64,000 bases of DNA, from positions 22,866 through 86,865 of the IMG/VR virus record IMGVR_UViG_3300020420_001038, one strand, 5' to 3'. The stretch's first letter is position 1; each line of letters opens with the position of its first letter. This document shows positions 24,976 to 34,028 of the stretch, piece after piece. Both the position numbers and the translations under genes were made by a program. The notes below the pieces were generated by a model that saw only the letters and a program-made list of their open reading frames with translations, had not been told where the DNA came from and ran no database searches. The stretch comes from a virus.

Positions 24976-27900
24976 TCGTTTTTAATATATTTTTTACCCG
25001 TAAGTTTTTCAATATCTCTAATCATTTCTTCCATGTTGACCCTTACAGTTTTGCCTGTTTTTGTATTTCTTGAGAAGTATTCCCATTCGCCTTGTTCGTT
25101 GTGCGGAGATATCTTAGTAACGTTACCTGCTTCATCACGCACAAAAACTTCTGCACTTGATGATTCATCCTTGGCGTAGATGTGTGCGATATTGGCGGTT
25201 GTAGATGGATCACTTGCTAATACACCCAGTTCAACGTGTCCTGTAACTCTTAAACTGGTGTCATTCAATAACTGTAAACTGTCTGATCTAAATCTACCTG
25301 AAATGTTGTTTGATCCATTTTTTAAGAATGCAAATTCTAATATACCGTCCTCAGATCCGTCACTTGCATCTAAAATCTTACCTGTAATTTTTGCATAGTT
25401 AATTTCTTGATCGTTGTCATTTTCGCCTTTGAATTTTATCTGTCCTAAGTAGTCAGCATCTGCTGGACTAGAACTATTTCTCTTCAATGATATTACCGGT
25501 CCTGCTGTGCTTGAATCTTCTGTTGTGGTAATTGTTAATGAATCATCTGTTGTTGTATTTGTTATTGTCTGGCTTCCCAATACCGCTACCGCACCTGTTC
25601 CTTGAGGGTCAAGAGTGATGTTTGCATTAGAAGCCGGTGATTGGATCGTATCAGTTAACACACCTGCTGTGAATGTTTTTTGTCCTGAGATTGTTTGATT
25701 GTTACTTGTTAAAACAGATAATGAAGTTGATGCACCCGCCGGGTTACGTAGCAACTGGACTCTAAATCCATTTACAGTTGTTGATCCACCGCTGGTGCTC
25801 GATGCACTTAAAGATACAGTTGAGCCACTTAAAGATGCTGTAAATTCTAGTTGGTCAGTTCCTTTAGTTGATACTTGTGGTGCAGTTGTTACATATGCGT
25901 CAGTTCCATCTGTGACAACAAATACCTCACTTATCGATGCGGCGGATTCTGAACTGTTGTTACCGACTACAACATAGTGGGCACCATTGAAAGAATCTGT
26001 ACTGAACGTATCAACCTCTGTTGCCGAACTTGACACAGTGACCTGGCCGATAGTTTTTGTGTTGTCACTGGTTGCATCTGATTCTGAATCACCTAATAGT
26101 ACTCTATACATTTTGACTGCGGTGTTTGGTTCATTTCCTGATGCCCTCAGTCTCACAGAACCACTATCTATGTCTGCTGATAAAGATATCAAAGCATTAC
26201 TTCCTGTGAAAATGTCATTGAACACTGTGATAAATGCATCTGTACCGTTGTGTACAACCAAGCATTCTATATTGTTTAATTCTGTTTTTGTTGAATTGTT
26301 TGCACTGATGTAATATTTTGCACCTCTGTATGATGATGCCGACCATGTATCAAGATTTTCAGTAGCACTGTCTACATCTGTGTTGATAATTGTTGCGGTG
26401 TTTCCTGAACTGGACGCTGATGTATTGTCACCAAGACCTATTCTGAAAAACTTGACAGAGTTTACGTCTGCTGTACCTGTACCTCTTAATCTGACCGTTG
26501 AGCCAGATATGTCTGCATCGAAAGCCACTTGAGTATTTGATCCTGACCTTACTATACCACCTGTACTAGTAAAAGCATCTGTGTCGTTGTGTACTAAACT
26601 GACTGTCTGTGTAGCAATTTCGTCATTGATTTCATCTCTGGTTACCATCTGATAGAATGCACTATCAAAAGATGTTTTGTCAAACGTGTCTACGTTCACT
26701 GCTGTTGTAGAAATACTCGTTGCTTCGCCTGTTGTAGTACCACTTGCTTCAGTTGCCGTTGCCGTTTTGGCAATGTTTACCCAACCCGATGTGTCATATC
26801 TTTCATAACTGTCGGTCGAGGTGTTGTAACGTATCATACCTGTTGCGTTTAATGACGGTCTCTGTGCTGTTGTGCCTTTTGGAATTGTTAATGCACCCGG
26901 TTCTAATTTCAAATTGTTGTGTGTGATATATAAATCATCGGATGTTTGCCCGTTTGCCCTGTAAATGTTATTGGCTTCAAAAGACAATCTTGCAAAAAAT
27001 ATTTTTGTGTTTGGATTACAACTTGCTCTTAATCTTGCTTTGCCGCCGGACACATCTGCTGAAAATGTTGCCAATGTGTTGTTTGCCGAAAGTACAAAAC
27101 TTTCAGAAATTGTTGCATCTGTGCCTGCACTATTCACAGTCATTGTAATTTCTGAGTTTTGATATTCAGATCCCGATTCCATTGTTATGAAATATCTTGC
27201 TGTTTTAAATTTGAACACGTCAAAACTGTCTACTGTTTCAACAGCACTGTCTATGTCTTTTTTGATTCCGTAATGGAAGTTATCAAACTCTCCTAATTTG
27301 GTTTTAGTTCCTAAATCCTGTCTGTATAATACTGCTGTACCTGTTGTGTTTCCTCCAGACAGAGAACTTAATGTTACTGTCTGTCCTGATATTGTGCCTG
27401 TAAAACTATGTAACGGTGTACCTCTGCTTGACACCATTGCGTAATCATCATGATACACTGTTGTTCCGTCATGTACTAAACTTTTTTCAGATATTTGATA
27501 ATCTCCTGATGTATCATCTTTGATTAGGATGACATATTTTGCTCCTCGTATATCTGTTTTTGTAAATTGATCTAATGTTGTAGCAGTTGATCCAATGTTT
27601 GTAGATGTTGCAATTATTTTTGAGTTTGTGTTTGCAACAGTTTCGTGATGATCTCCCAATGCTATTCTATAAAATCGTAGGTTTGTATGAGTAGAAGTAT
27701 TAGTCGCCGCGGATAATTGCACAACATCTCCGGATATTGCGACAGTGAAGTCTACTATTCTCGTTGAGTCTTCGTTGACATTGTATACTGAGATATATGG
27801 TGTAGTATCATCATGGATAATTGAAACTTTTAAGTGTCCAACAAAATTGTTTGTTTGGTCTTCCACTGCAACATCGTATATTGCACCTCTAAATTCTTTG

Positions 27901-28802
27901 ATATCAAATTCATCAACAACTGCTGATGTTGTATCTAGTTTGTAATAATTGAATTGTTTTACCGCTGTGTTGTTACCGCCACCTCCGCCACCAGATTCTG
28001 CAAATGATAATGCACCCGAACCGTCTGTTTGTAACACTTGTCCGTTACTGCCATCTGCTGTTGGCAATGAGTACGCACCACTTATGGTTACAACTCCTGC
28101 TGACGATACTGCAAATTTTTCACTGGCGCCATTGGCATAGTGACTGGTAGCACTAGGTTTAGTCCCGCCACCTGCATCACCTCCAACACTTACAGTAAAG
28201 CCACCGGATGCTGTGCCAAATTTTATTGAACCGTTGGTGTCAGACATCACCATGCTGTTGTTTGCGTCAGTGCTGTGTATGTATAGAGGTATGTCCGAAG
28301 CGGTGTTTATTGTTAATGTGTTGAGAGCAGTGTAACTGGCATCCGCGGTTCCTATACCAATGATACCACCCTCACTCATGTCAATTGTAACTGGTGATAT
28401 TTCAGTACCACCATCGTTGCCTCTGAATATTAGATCTTTATCTGATACGTTTGCTTTGACAACAAAATTATCATTGTCGTTTGTTAGGTAACCAAATTGT
28501 GTGCCGCCACCTTTTTTAAGTATAATATCACCTCCAGCCGCATCTAAGAAAATATCGGCTGAATCATTTATATAAAAGTTTGTTGAAGTAACTAGGTTTG
28601 TTTCTAGGCCAGTTGATGCCGCTAGTGTTACTGCTGTGGCCGTTCCTGCCACTTGTAATTCTGTTGAAGGTTCTGAAGTACCAATTCCTACTCGTGAGTT
28701 TGTGACATCGAGGTACAGTAGGTTTGTTTCAAATGCAAGGTCGACGCCATTCCTAGTCAGATTGGACTTTAATACCGACCCTGTTATACGACCTATGGCC
28801 AT
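24972..28802 (-). CDS. Large modular fibre/virion protein with internal repeats
   Basis: 1,276 residues. N-terminus MAIGRITGSVLKSNLTRNG with the LYLDVTNSRVGIGTSEP beta-helix cap shared with other fibre genes here. From about residue 290 there are at least six copies of a ~90-residue unit with core VDxFxxxxFRGAxY ... VVHxGTxA(F/Y) ... ISGxxVxLxA ... RxxLGD. One RPSLNATGMIRYNT module lies between the third and fourth copies. The C-terminus (EVFVRDEAGNVTKISPHNE then GEWEYFSRNTKTGKTVRVNM) is a typical trimer-ending domain. Likely a long side fibre or adhesin. AAGGAG Shine-Dalgarno; strong late promoter 80 bases upstream. Confidence 0.85.
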   Translation of the reverse strand: MAIGRITGSVLKSNLTRNGVDLAFETNLLYLDVTNSRVGIGTSEPSTELQVAGTATAVTLAASTGLETNLVTSTNFYINDSADIFLDAAGGDIILKKGGGTQFGYLTNDNDNFVVKANVSDKDLIFRGNDGGTEISPVTIDMSEGGIIGIGTADASYTALNTLTINTASDIPLYIHSTDANNSMVMSDTNGSIKFGTASGGFTVSVGGDAGGGTKPSATSHYANGASEKFAVSSAGVVTISGAYSLPTADGSNGQVLQTDGSGALSFAESGGGGGGNNTAVKQFNYYKLDTTSAVVDEFDIKEFRGAIYDVAVEDQTNNFVGHLKVSIIHDDTTPYISVYNVNEDSTRIVDFTVAISGDVVQLSAATNTSTHTNLRFYRIALGDHHETVANTNSKIIATSTNIGSTATTLDQFTKTDIRGAKYVILIKDDTSGDYQISEKSLVHDGTTVYHDDYAMVSSRGTPLHSFTGTISGQTVTLSSLSGGNTTGTAVLYRQDLGTKTKLGEFDNFHYGIKKDIDSAVETVDSFDVFKFKTARYFITMESGSEYQNSEITMTVNSAGTDATISESFVLSANNTLATFSADVSGGKARLRASCNPNTKIFFARLSFEANNIYRANGQTSDDLYITHNNLKLEPGALTIPKGTTAQRPSLNATGMIRYNTSTDSYERYDTSGWVNIAKTATATEASGTTTGEATSISTTAVNVDTFDKTSFDSAFYQMVTRDEINDEIATQTVSLVHNDTDAFTSTGGIVRSGSNTQVAFDADISGSTVRLRGTGTADVNSVKFFRIGLGDNTSASSSGNTATIINTDVDSATENLDTWSASSYRGAKYYISANNSTKTELNNIECLVVHNGTDAFITVFNDIFTGSNALISLSADIDSGSVRLRASGNEPNTAVKMYRVLLGDSESDATSDNTKTIGQVTVSSSATEVDTFSTDSFNGAHYVVVGNNSSESAASISEVFVVTDGTDAYVTTAPQVSTKGTDQLEFTASLSGSTVSLSASSTSGGSTTVNGFRVQLLRNPAGASTSLSVLTSNNQTISGQKTFTAGVLTDTIQSPASNANITLDPQGTGAVAVLGSQTITNTTTDDSLTITTTEDSSTAGPVISLKRNSSSPADADYLGQIKFKGENDNDQEINYAKITGKILDASDGSEDGILEFAFLKNGSNNISGRFRSDSLQLLNDTSLRVTGHVELGVLASDPSTTANIAHIYAKDESSSAEVFVRDEAGNVTKISPHNEQGEWEYFSRNTKTGKTVRVNMEEMIRDIEKLTGKKYIKND

Positions 28803-28880
28803 ACTTGGGTACTCCTTATAATAATGTTAGTACAGCAATACACCGTACACAGCCTGATATCATTGCCGGCTGACCACAGT

Positions 28881-28893
28881 AATAGTATTTATC
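28881..28893 (-). promoter_or_regulatory. Late promoter of the large fibre gene
   Basis: Minus strand GATAAATACTATT, which differs from the T4 late consensus TATAAATACTATT at one base. The ~75-nt leader that follows contains a CAGCC/GGCTG hairpin and an AAGGAG site. Confidence 0.75.
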
Positions 28894-28904
28894 GGCTGTT
28901 TGCT

Positions 28905-29141
28905 TTAGGCTCCTATTACAAGGAAATGGCACCATCTGGGTGGCAACCATTGCAATAGCCATGCTCTATTCCTGTATAATGGGTATAGGTGTTCCAGACT
29001 TATTTGGTCCAAGTTTTTAAATTGTACTCTAAAATATGGATAATCACAAGAAGTGAATATTAGGTCATAATCATCTTGTGTGCCTTTGTACACTCTAATT
29101 TGTAGGTGACGATACCTTTTACTCTTGATTAATTTTTTCAC
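28905..29141 (-). CDS. Small basic protein with start site in a hairpin
   Basis: 78 residues from GTG 29141 (MKKLIKSKRYRHLQIRVYKG...), rich in aromatic and basic residues. The start is chosen because GAGGGAG lies 6 bases upstream; a TTG at 29156 would add five residues but lacks a site. A TATAAATA promoter lies 60 bases further upstream. No known family. Short length and lack of homologues in memory keep confidence moderate. Confidence 0.5.
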   Translation of the reverse strand: MKKLIKSKRYRHLQIRVYKGTQDDYDLIFTSCDYPYFRVQFKNLDQISLEHLYPLYRNRAWLLQWLPPRWCHFLVIGA

Positions 29142-29163
29142 GCACTTCTCCCTCAAAGTGCGT
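29140..29163 (-). promoter_or_regulatory. Hairpin presenting the Shine-Dalgarno in its loop
   Basis: Perfect 8-bp stem ACGCACTT/AAGTGCGT with the 8-nt loop TGAGGGAG. The loop is the ribosome-binding site and the GTG start codon begins in the last two bases of the stem. Confidence 0.6.
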
Positions 29164-29207
29164 TCCTTCGGTTTCCCTACTTCCGTCCTATTGGATGAAC
29201 GTAAAAA

Positions 29208-29215
29208 TATTTATA
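29208..29215 (-). promoter_or_regulatory. Late promoter TATAAATA upstream of the small basic gene
   Basis: Exact TATAAATA followed by TTTTT and A, giving a predicted 60-nt leader that ends in the SD hairpin. It lies just inside the terminator of the upstream gene. Confidence 0.65.
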
Positions 29216-29226
29216 AAAGTCACAAA

Positions 29227-29253
29227 AAAAGGGCGACATAAAGCCGCCCTTTT
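29227..29253 (-). terminator. Rho-independent terminator after the 29.3-30.3 kb virion gene
   Basis: Minus strand AAAAGGGCG, loop GCTTTATGT, CGCCCTTTT followed by T residues. Nearly the same stem as the terminator after gp23 (41586-41613). Confidence 0.8.
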
Positions 29254-29278
29254 GTCTACTAAAAAGTATGAATATTTA

Positions 29279-30292
29279 TTAGTTGTTTGTTCTTACAACG
29301 CAATTTACCAAACCAATACCTTCGTCGGATTTGTTTTCTAATGCTCTTCCGATTACGTTAAATGGACTGATACTTTCGCCAGTTGCCGCCGCTCTCGCAC
29401 ATCCTTTGATGCTTGATGTTACAAGTCTTTGACCTTTTGTTACTGATCCAGTTGTTCTTACTGGTGCTCTTCCTGTCATTGCAACAAATGGATGACTGTC
29501 GCCGTTTCCTGCCGCCGCGTTCATCATGTATGCTGGTTTAGTAGATACCACACCAAATACATTGTCAGATAAATCTGATGTTGTTTCAGTGATTTCTGCT
29601 GTACCGCCTACTGTTACTACTGCGCCTTCTCCCATAGGAGCGTCTGCTTCAAATCTTTCACCTAAGTCAGCGTAAGAAGCCGAAGTTGCTCTTGCGTGGA
29701 TTACGTTTGCTCTTATATCCACTAGTGCGTCAATATCACCTGGGTTCATACCTCTACCTGCTGTCCAGGCACCGCCTGCATTTCCAAAAGTAGTTGTACC
29801 GTCATCAGAGTATGATTCATCCCATACCCAGAAAAGATCGTTTTCTGTGGCACTTGATGCGTCACCTCTGTTAACTTTCAAACCTGATAATGTTGGCATT
29901 CCAGAGTTTGAAGAAACGTTTCTGTTTACTTCGATGATGTTGTCTTCAACTGAAAGTGTCGCTGTGTTAATAATTGTTTGTGTACCGTCTACTGTTAGGT
30001 TTCCGTGTACTCTTACACCGTCATCTGTTACAGTCAATTCAGCATTACCGTCTGCTGTAATTATAATTGTACCATTTGTTCCTGTGTCAGTTACTGCTAC
30101 CGAACTGTTTAATTGTGCGATACTGTTTTGTGATAGACCCGCTAATGAGTCATCAACATATTTTTTGTTTGCTAACTGCCCGTCTGCTGTTGGAGCCGAC
30201 GTTGTGTTACCATGAATAGTGTTTGCACTTGCTGATATTACTATATCACCAACTGAAATACCATTATGTACTCTAAAGTTACGTGTTGTCAT
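29279..30292 (-). CDS. Fibre/virion protein with conserved C-terminal chaperone-like domain
   Basis: 337 residues. It begins MTTRNFRVHNGISVGD, has a QLANKKYVDDSLAGL junction, then the HGNLTVDGTQTIINTATLSVEDN module shared with three other genes here. The C-terminal ~150 residues (YADLGERFEADAPMGEGAVV ... VAMTGRAPVRTTG) resemble the self-associating or autoprocessing end domain of phage fibre proteins. AAGGGA precedes the start at 6-20 bases. Receptor-binding or fibre-tip role is inferred. Confidence 0.8.
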   Translation of the reverse strand: MTTRNFRVHNGISVGDIVISASANTIHGNTTSAPTADGQLANKKYVDDSLAGLSQNSIAQLNSSVAVTDTGTNGTIIITADGNAELTVTDDGVRVHGNLTVDGTQTIINTATLSVEDNIIEVNRNVSSNSGMPTLSGLKVNRGDASSATENDLFWVWDESYSDDGTTTFGNAGGAWTAGRGMNPGDIDALVDIRANVIHARATSASYADLGERFEADAPMGEGAVVTVGGTAEITETTSDLSDNVFGVVSTKPAYMMNAAAGNGDSHPFVAMTGRAPVRTTGSVTKGQRLVTSSIKGCARAAATGESISPFNVIGRALENKSDEGIGLVNCVVRTNN

Positions 30293-30343
30293 AGTTCCAT
30301 GTTTCCCTTATGATTTATATTAATATAAAGTTAAGTCGTAAAA

Positions 30344-30380
30344 AAACGCCCTAACAGTTGTATTTACCATTAGGGCGTTT
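30344..30380 (-). terminator. Rho-independent terminator after the 30.4-32.0 kb virion gene
   Basis: 11-bp perfect stem AAACGCCCTAA/TTAGGGCGTTT with a 15-nt loop, followed on the minus strand by a T-run. Confidence 0.8.
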
Positions 30381-30412
30381 AAAATTATCTGTAAGGTATA
30401 TTCTCTACCGGA

Positions 30413-32023
30413 TTACGCCGCTAGTGAAGATTGTACAGTAGCCGCCGTTGTGCCTCCTGTACTTGTTGCCTGTATGTTCACTGTTCCTGAATCATATACT
30501 GCTGTTACTGTCGCCAAGTCTGTTGAACCTGAGTTAGTAATACCGTAAACAGTTATGAATGCAGTTGTACCGTTGTGTACAACAGTTGCTTTCATGCTTG
30601 AGTATTCAGAGTTTGAAGAGTCTTGTAAGACTATAAACAATTCTGCCGCTCTGTATGTAGATGCATTGAAACTCATAATTGTTGTAGCAGTTGATGTGAA
30701 GTTCACTGAACTTGTTTCAGTTCTTGCAACACCACCTGATGCTAAAGCAGTATTATCAAAACCAGTTATCGCAAATATTCTTGCACCACTGTGTGGAGCA
30801 GAAGTAAATGTAATGTTTGTTCCTGATACTGTGTAGTTTTCAGTTGGTTCTTGGTATACGTTGTCAATGAAGACAAGTACGTTAGCCACCGCCGCCGGCG
30901 CTGAACTGAAGAAACCTGTGAATGTTGTAGTTGATCCGTCACCTGTTCCCGATACTTTAGAAATAGTTGGTGTGTCACCTGCTATCGCCAAGTTAACATA
31001 AGTTGAACCATCTTGACAGCCTTCGTATTGTCCTGTCTGTGAGTTGAATCTTATGATACCAGTTGCCGCAGTCGGTCTTGCCGCTGTGTTACCAACCGGA
31101 AGTCTAAACGCATCAGTCGAACCTGACATGTCAAGTTCGTAAACCGGTGAACTAGTGTTGATACCAATTGCATCTGCTGAACCATCTAAAAAGAATTGGT
31201 GCGTGTTTGCCGCCGATTCCATTCTGAAGTCAAGATCGTTTGCTGATGCTTCATTGAAGACAACTGCTCTTGAGAACGTAGCACCACCTGTGATGTTTGC
31301 GTTCAAGTCTGCGTAAGAGTCAATTGTAACGTTACCTGCTGTTGTACCATCCTCTGAAGCCGAAACTGCCGCAACAAATTCGTCTGCTGATTCGTCCCAA
31401 ATGAATACTACGTTTGCATCAGATCCTCTGTTAAAGAATATACCTTGGTCAAACGTGTTAGCCGCTCCACCTGAGTTATTCTTTGCTAATTGAATTAGCG
31501 GATCTTCAATTGTTAATGTTGTTGAGTCAATGGTAGTTGTTGTACCATTTACAGTCAAGTTTCCTGTGACTGTCAAGTTTGATGTTATACCACCTGAAGT
31601 AAATGAAAGTCCACCTGCTCCGATTGTAGCAATCTCAGATCCTGCCACGTCGAATCTAATTACGTCTTCGTCTGAACTTTCTTCTACTTGGATTTTTGTA
31701 TCTTCGTCAGCGTCTTGAATTGCTGAACCTGATGCCAAGTTTTTGTAGGCACCGCCGGCATAACCTTCGATTGTTCCAATCGTTGTGTTATATCTTATAT
31801 CACCGTTTGCTGGCGATCCCGGTCTCTGTCCTGTTGTACCTGATGGTAACCTTAGTGAGTCAGTTGCTGAGATGTGTAAGGTAGTAGCCGGTGAAGCCGT
31901 TCCAATACCTACTCTGCTGTTACTGACATCCAAGGCTAATAAATTTGTTTCAAATGTTAAATCAGTACCTGACCTTGCCAAGTTACTGGATAACATCTGT
32001 CCTGTTATTCGTCCTATTGCCAT
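30413..32023 (-). CDS. Modular fibre/virion protein
   Basis: 536 residues built from modules found elsewhere in this cluster. They are: N-terminal MAIGRITGQMLSSNLARSG with RVGIGTASP; two TTGQRPGSPANGDIRYNT-type units; the VTGNLTVNGTTTTIDSTTLT module; a GDGSTTTFTGFFSSAP...VLVFIDNVYQEPTENYTVSG unit; and one copy of the repeat of the large fibre (STYRAAELFIVLQDSS ... VVHNGTTAF). Probably a shorter fibre or baseplate-attached spike. AAGGGGA ribosome-binding site and a GATAAATA promoter about 50 bases upstream. Confidence 0.83.
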   Translation of the reverse strand: MAIGRITGQMLSSNLARSGTDLTFETNLLALDVSNSRVGIGTASPATTLHISATDSLRLPSGTTGQRPGSPANGDIRYNTTIGTIEGYAGGAYKNLASGSAIQDADEDTKIQVEESSDEDVIRFDVAGSEIATIGAGGLSFTSGGITSNLTVTGNLTVNGTTTTIDSTTLTIEDPLIQLAKNNSGGAANTFDQGIFFNRGSDANVVFIWDESADEFVAAVSASEDGTTAGNVTIDSYADLNANITGGATFSRAVVFNEASANDLDFRMESAANTHQFFLDGSADAIGINTSSPVYELDMSGSTDAFRLPVGNTAARPTAATGIIRFNSQTGQYEGCQDGSTYVNLAIAGDTPTISKVSGTGDGSTTTFTGFFSSAPAAVANVLVFIDNVYQEPTENYTVSGTNITFTSAPHSGARIFAITGFDNTALASGGVARTETSSVNFTSTATTIMSFNASTYRAAELFIVLQDSSNSEYSSMKATVVHNGTTAFITVYGITNSGSTDLATVTAVYDSGTVNIQATSTGGTTAATVQSSLAA

Positions 32024-32072
32024 TTTAATTTCCCCTTATCGCGATAATTTTAGTTTGTTTTAAAACTATGAA

Positions 32073-32095
32073 TATTTATCGGATTGTGCTATAAT
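32073..32095. promoter_or_regulatory. Back-to-back promoters: late (minus) and extended -10 (plus)
   Basis: Minus strand GATAAATA (32073-32080) drives the fibre gene to the left. Plus strand TGCTATAAT (32087-32095), an extended -10 element without a good -35, faces the gene starting at 32121. Confidence 0.5.
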
Positions 32096-32120
32096 TTGAG
32101 TGTTAAATACCGCTAACGAC

Positions 32121-32660
32121 ATGAAAAACACGTATATTACAGTAGTTGGAAATATGCCAGTCAAGTTTGACTTGGACCAAGCGAAGCATCTGGGGCCTTT
32201 GATAGGGTCTAGCAACAGCAATAAAACAGTGGTATTTGACTATGCAACCGTAAACAGCGAATTAAACCTACAAGACATGTTAAATTCAACCCATTTCAAG
32301 GATTGTGAAATCCTCACAACGGAAGAATTATATAAAAAATACCTTTTTTTCGATGGTGTTTGCAATATGCCAATGTTTCCCGGCATCAAAAGTTTTGATA
32401 TAGACCAAGAAAATTGCAGTCCACAGACTCTCAGTTTGCTTTTAGCGGTATATCTTAAAAAGCCTGTGATATTTTTATTAGGATACGACATCTCTAATCC
32501 AACAGAACTAACCAGATTAAAAAGTATTGCACTGTCCAACCCAGATACCAAGTTTATGTACATATGTAATCCACCAAGAACCTATCAATTAGATGATTTG
32601 TCAAACGGATTTTGTGATACCTACATCAAGTTTCAGGAGTTGATTGATCGTGAAAAATAA
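32121..32660 (+). CDS. Hypothetical protein, Rossmann-like
   Basis: 179 residues from ATG 32121 (GTG 32100 would add seven). Pattern: YITVVGNMPVKFD at the start, then PVIFLLGYDIS in the middle, followed by FMYICNPPRTYQ. The VGN...LGYD arrangement recalls the VLGNGES...ILGFDYQG pair in the protein at 45655-46284, so the two may share a fold. No catalytic motif is assigned. It sits on the plus strand inside the minus-strand fibre cluster with its own promoter. Confidence 0.7.
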   Translation: MKNTYITVVGNMPVKFDLDQAKHLGPLIGSSNSNKTVVFDYATVNSELNLQDMLNSTHFKDCEILTTEELYKKYLFFDGVCNMPMFPGIKSFDIDQENCSPQTLSLLLAVYLKKPVIFLLGYDISNPTELTRLKSIALSNPDTKFMYICNPPRTYQLDDLSNGFCDTYIKFQELIDREK

Positions 32661-33012
32661 AATATTTTACAAATACAGTCTCAAGGTAAGATGGCCAGCA
32701 ACCTGTAGAAATAGAAGTGTTGAAGTGTTGAAAGAACGCCCCGATCTTATAGAACAAATGAATAACTTTAGGCAAAAAATTGATACAGTGTTGAAAATAG
32801 TTTGCAGAAAAAATTATCAAGTGGATGGTTCACATTCTATGACAGGAGTAAGACTTTGGTTTGAGTCGGGTCAAGATTCTTATGAATTTATTATTAGACA
32901 ACCTGAATTCGAGTGGGAGATTGTTCCGGAGATATCAGTAATAAATGTGATTACAAGCCAACTACAAACGTTTCAGATAGTTTACACACCTACAGGTGTC
33001 GTAATAGATTAA
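32650..33012 (+). CDS. Hypothetical protein
   Basis: 120 residues from GTG 32650, overlapping the upstream gene by 11 bases. Basic N-terminal half (KNKIFYKYSLKVRWPATCRN) and a beta-rich C-terminal half (GVRLWFESGQDSYEFIIRQ). No recognised family. Co-transcribed with the upstream plus-strand gene and convergent with the fibre gene, overlapping it by 4 bases. Confidence 0.65.
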   Translation: MKNKIFYKYSLKVRWPATCRNRSVEVLKERPDLIEQMNNFRQKIDTVLKIVCRKNYQVDGSHSMTGVRLWFESGQDSYEFIIRQPEFEWEIVPEISVINVITSQLQTFQIVYTPTGVVID

Positions 33013-34028
33013 TCAGCAAACCCGTGCATGACAACAATTCTTGCACCTGTGTGTGCGGCCTCACCAGCAGTTGTGACAGTGGTTCCGCTCATTGTATAAT
33101 TGGTTGTTGGTTCCTGCATCACTCCATCAATATATACGATAACATTTTTAGCATCGGTAGGAGTTGTACTCATTGTGAATGACGTTGTTGATCCATCGCC
33201 AGTAAAAATATCTTTTGTAATAGTTCCTGCAACTGCTTCAGTTCTCAAAGCAGTGTAAGTTGATCCATCTTCTGATACTTCATATTTTCCTGTTGTGGTG
33301 TTGAATCTTATCACACCTTCCTGAGCACTTGGCCTTTCAGCAGTGGTACCTGTTGGTAGAACTACACCTGAATTTGCACTGAACACATATTGTCCTGTAC
33401 CGGTAGTACCAAAACTCATATCGGCATTTGTTGAAATATTGTTTATTGCGTTGTCGCTGAATTCAGTGTTGCCTGTACTTGCACTTATATTCTGTACACC
33501 AATTGGCCCAACATATCTTGCACCACAGATGTAAACGGATTTGCCTGAAAAATTAACGCCATTTGGCAAATTAGCACCTATGAAATGTAGTACTCCTGAT
33601 TGATAATCAAAAAACCATTCGTCGTCGTTACCTGATCCAGTGGCAAAGAGTTGTGATCCACCTGATGCGGCATTGCCGGCATCTCCTGATGTGTGTACAT
33701 AAACTTTTACTTGATAAGTTGATCCAAACTCCGGTGGTATCCAATCAGTTAATCCTGTTTTCCATGTTCTGTTTGCGGCCGCTGTACCGTCATTAGTGGT
33801 TTCATCAGGAGCACTGGCAGGATAAACAGTAACTATACCCGCACTTGAGGCTGGTTGAGTCGCTGGTATGTTGTTTGCTTCTGTCCAAACTTTGTCACCT
33901 CTTAATAATAAAGGAGATGCAATGGCTTCGTTGGGTGCTTTCTTGGCCGCATTGGTGTCTGTCTTTGTTGCCGCATAACCAATTTTCTTCCAAAGATAAT
34001 CTACTTTTTTTGCGTCAGTTATTGCCAT
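33009..34028 (-). CDS. Fibre/virion structural protein
   Basis: 339 residues. The N-terminal domain (MAITDAKKVDYLWKKIGYA ... WTEANNIPATQPA ... WIPPEFGSTYQVKVYV) is common in structural proteins of marine T4-like phages. It is followed by TTAERPSAQEGVIRFNTTTG, then GDGSTTSFTMSTTPTDAKNV and IDGVMQEPTTNYTMSG modules also present in neighbouring genes, ending GARIVVMHGF. Start overlaps the upstream stop by one base (TAATG). Confidence 0.82.
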   Translation of the reverse strand: MAITDAKKVDYLWKKIGYAATKTDTNAAKKAPNEAIASPLLLRGDKVWTEANNIPATQPASSAGIVTVYPASAPDETTNDGTAAANRTWKTGLTDWIPPEFGSTYQVKVYVHTSGDAGNAASGGSQLFATGSGNDDEWFFDYQSGVLHFIGANLPNGVNFSGKSVYICGARYVGPIGVQNISASTGNTEFSDNAINNISTNADMSFGTTGTGQYVFSANSGVVLPTGTTAERPSAQEGVIRFNTTTGKYEVSEDGSTYTALRTEAVAGTITKDIFTGDGSTTSFTMSTTPTDAKNVIVYIDGVMQEPTTNYTMSGTTVTTAGEAAHTGARIVVMHGFAD

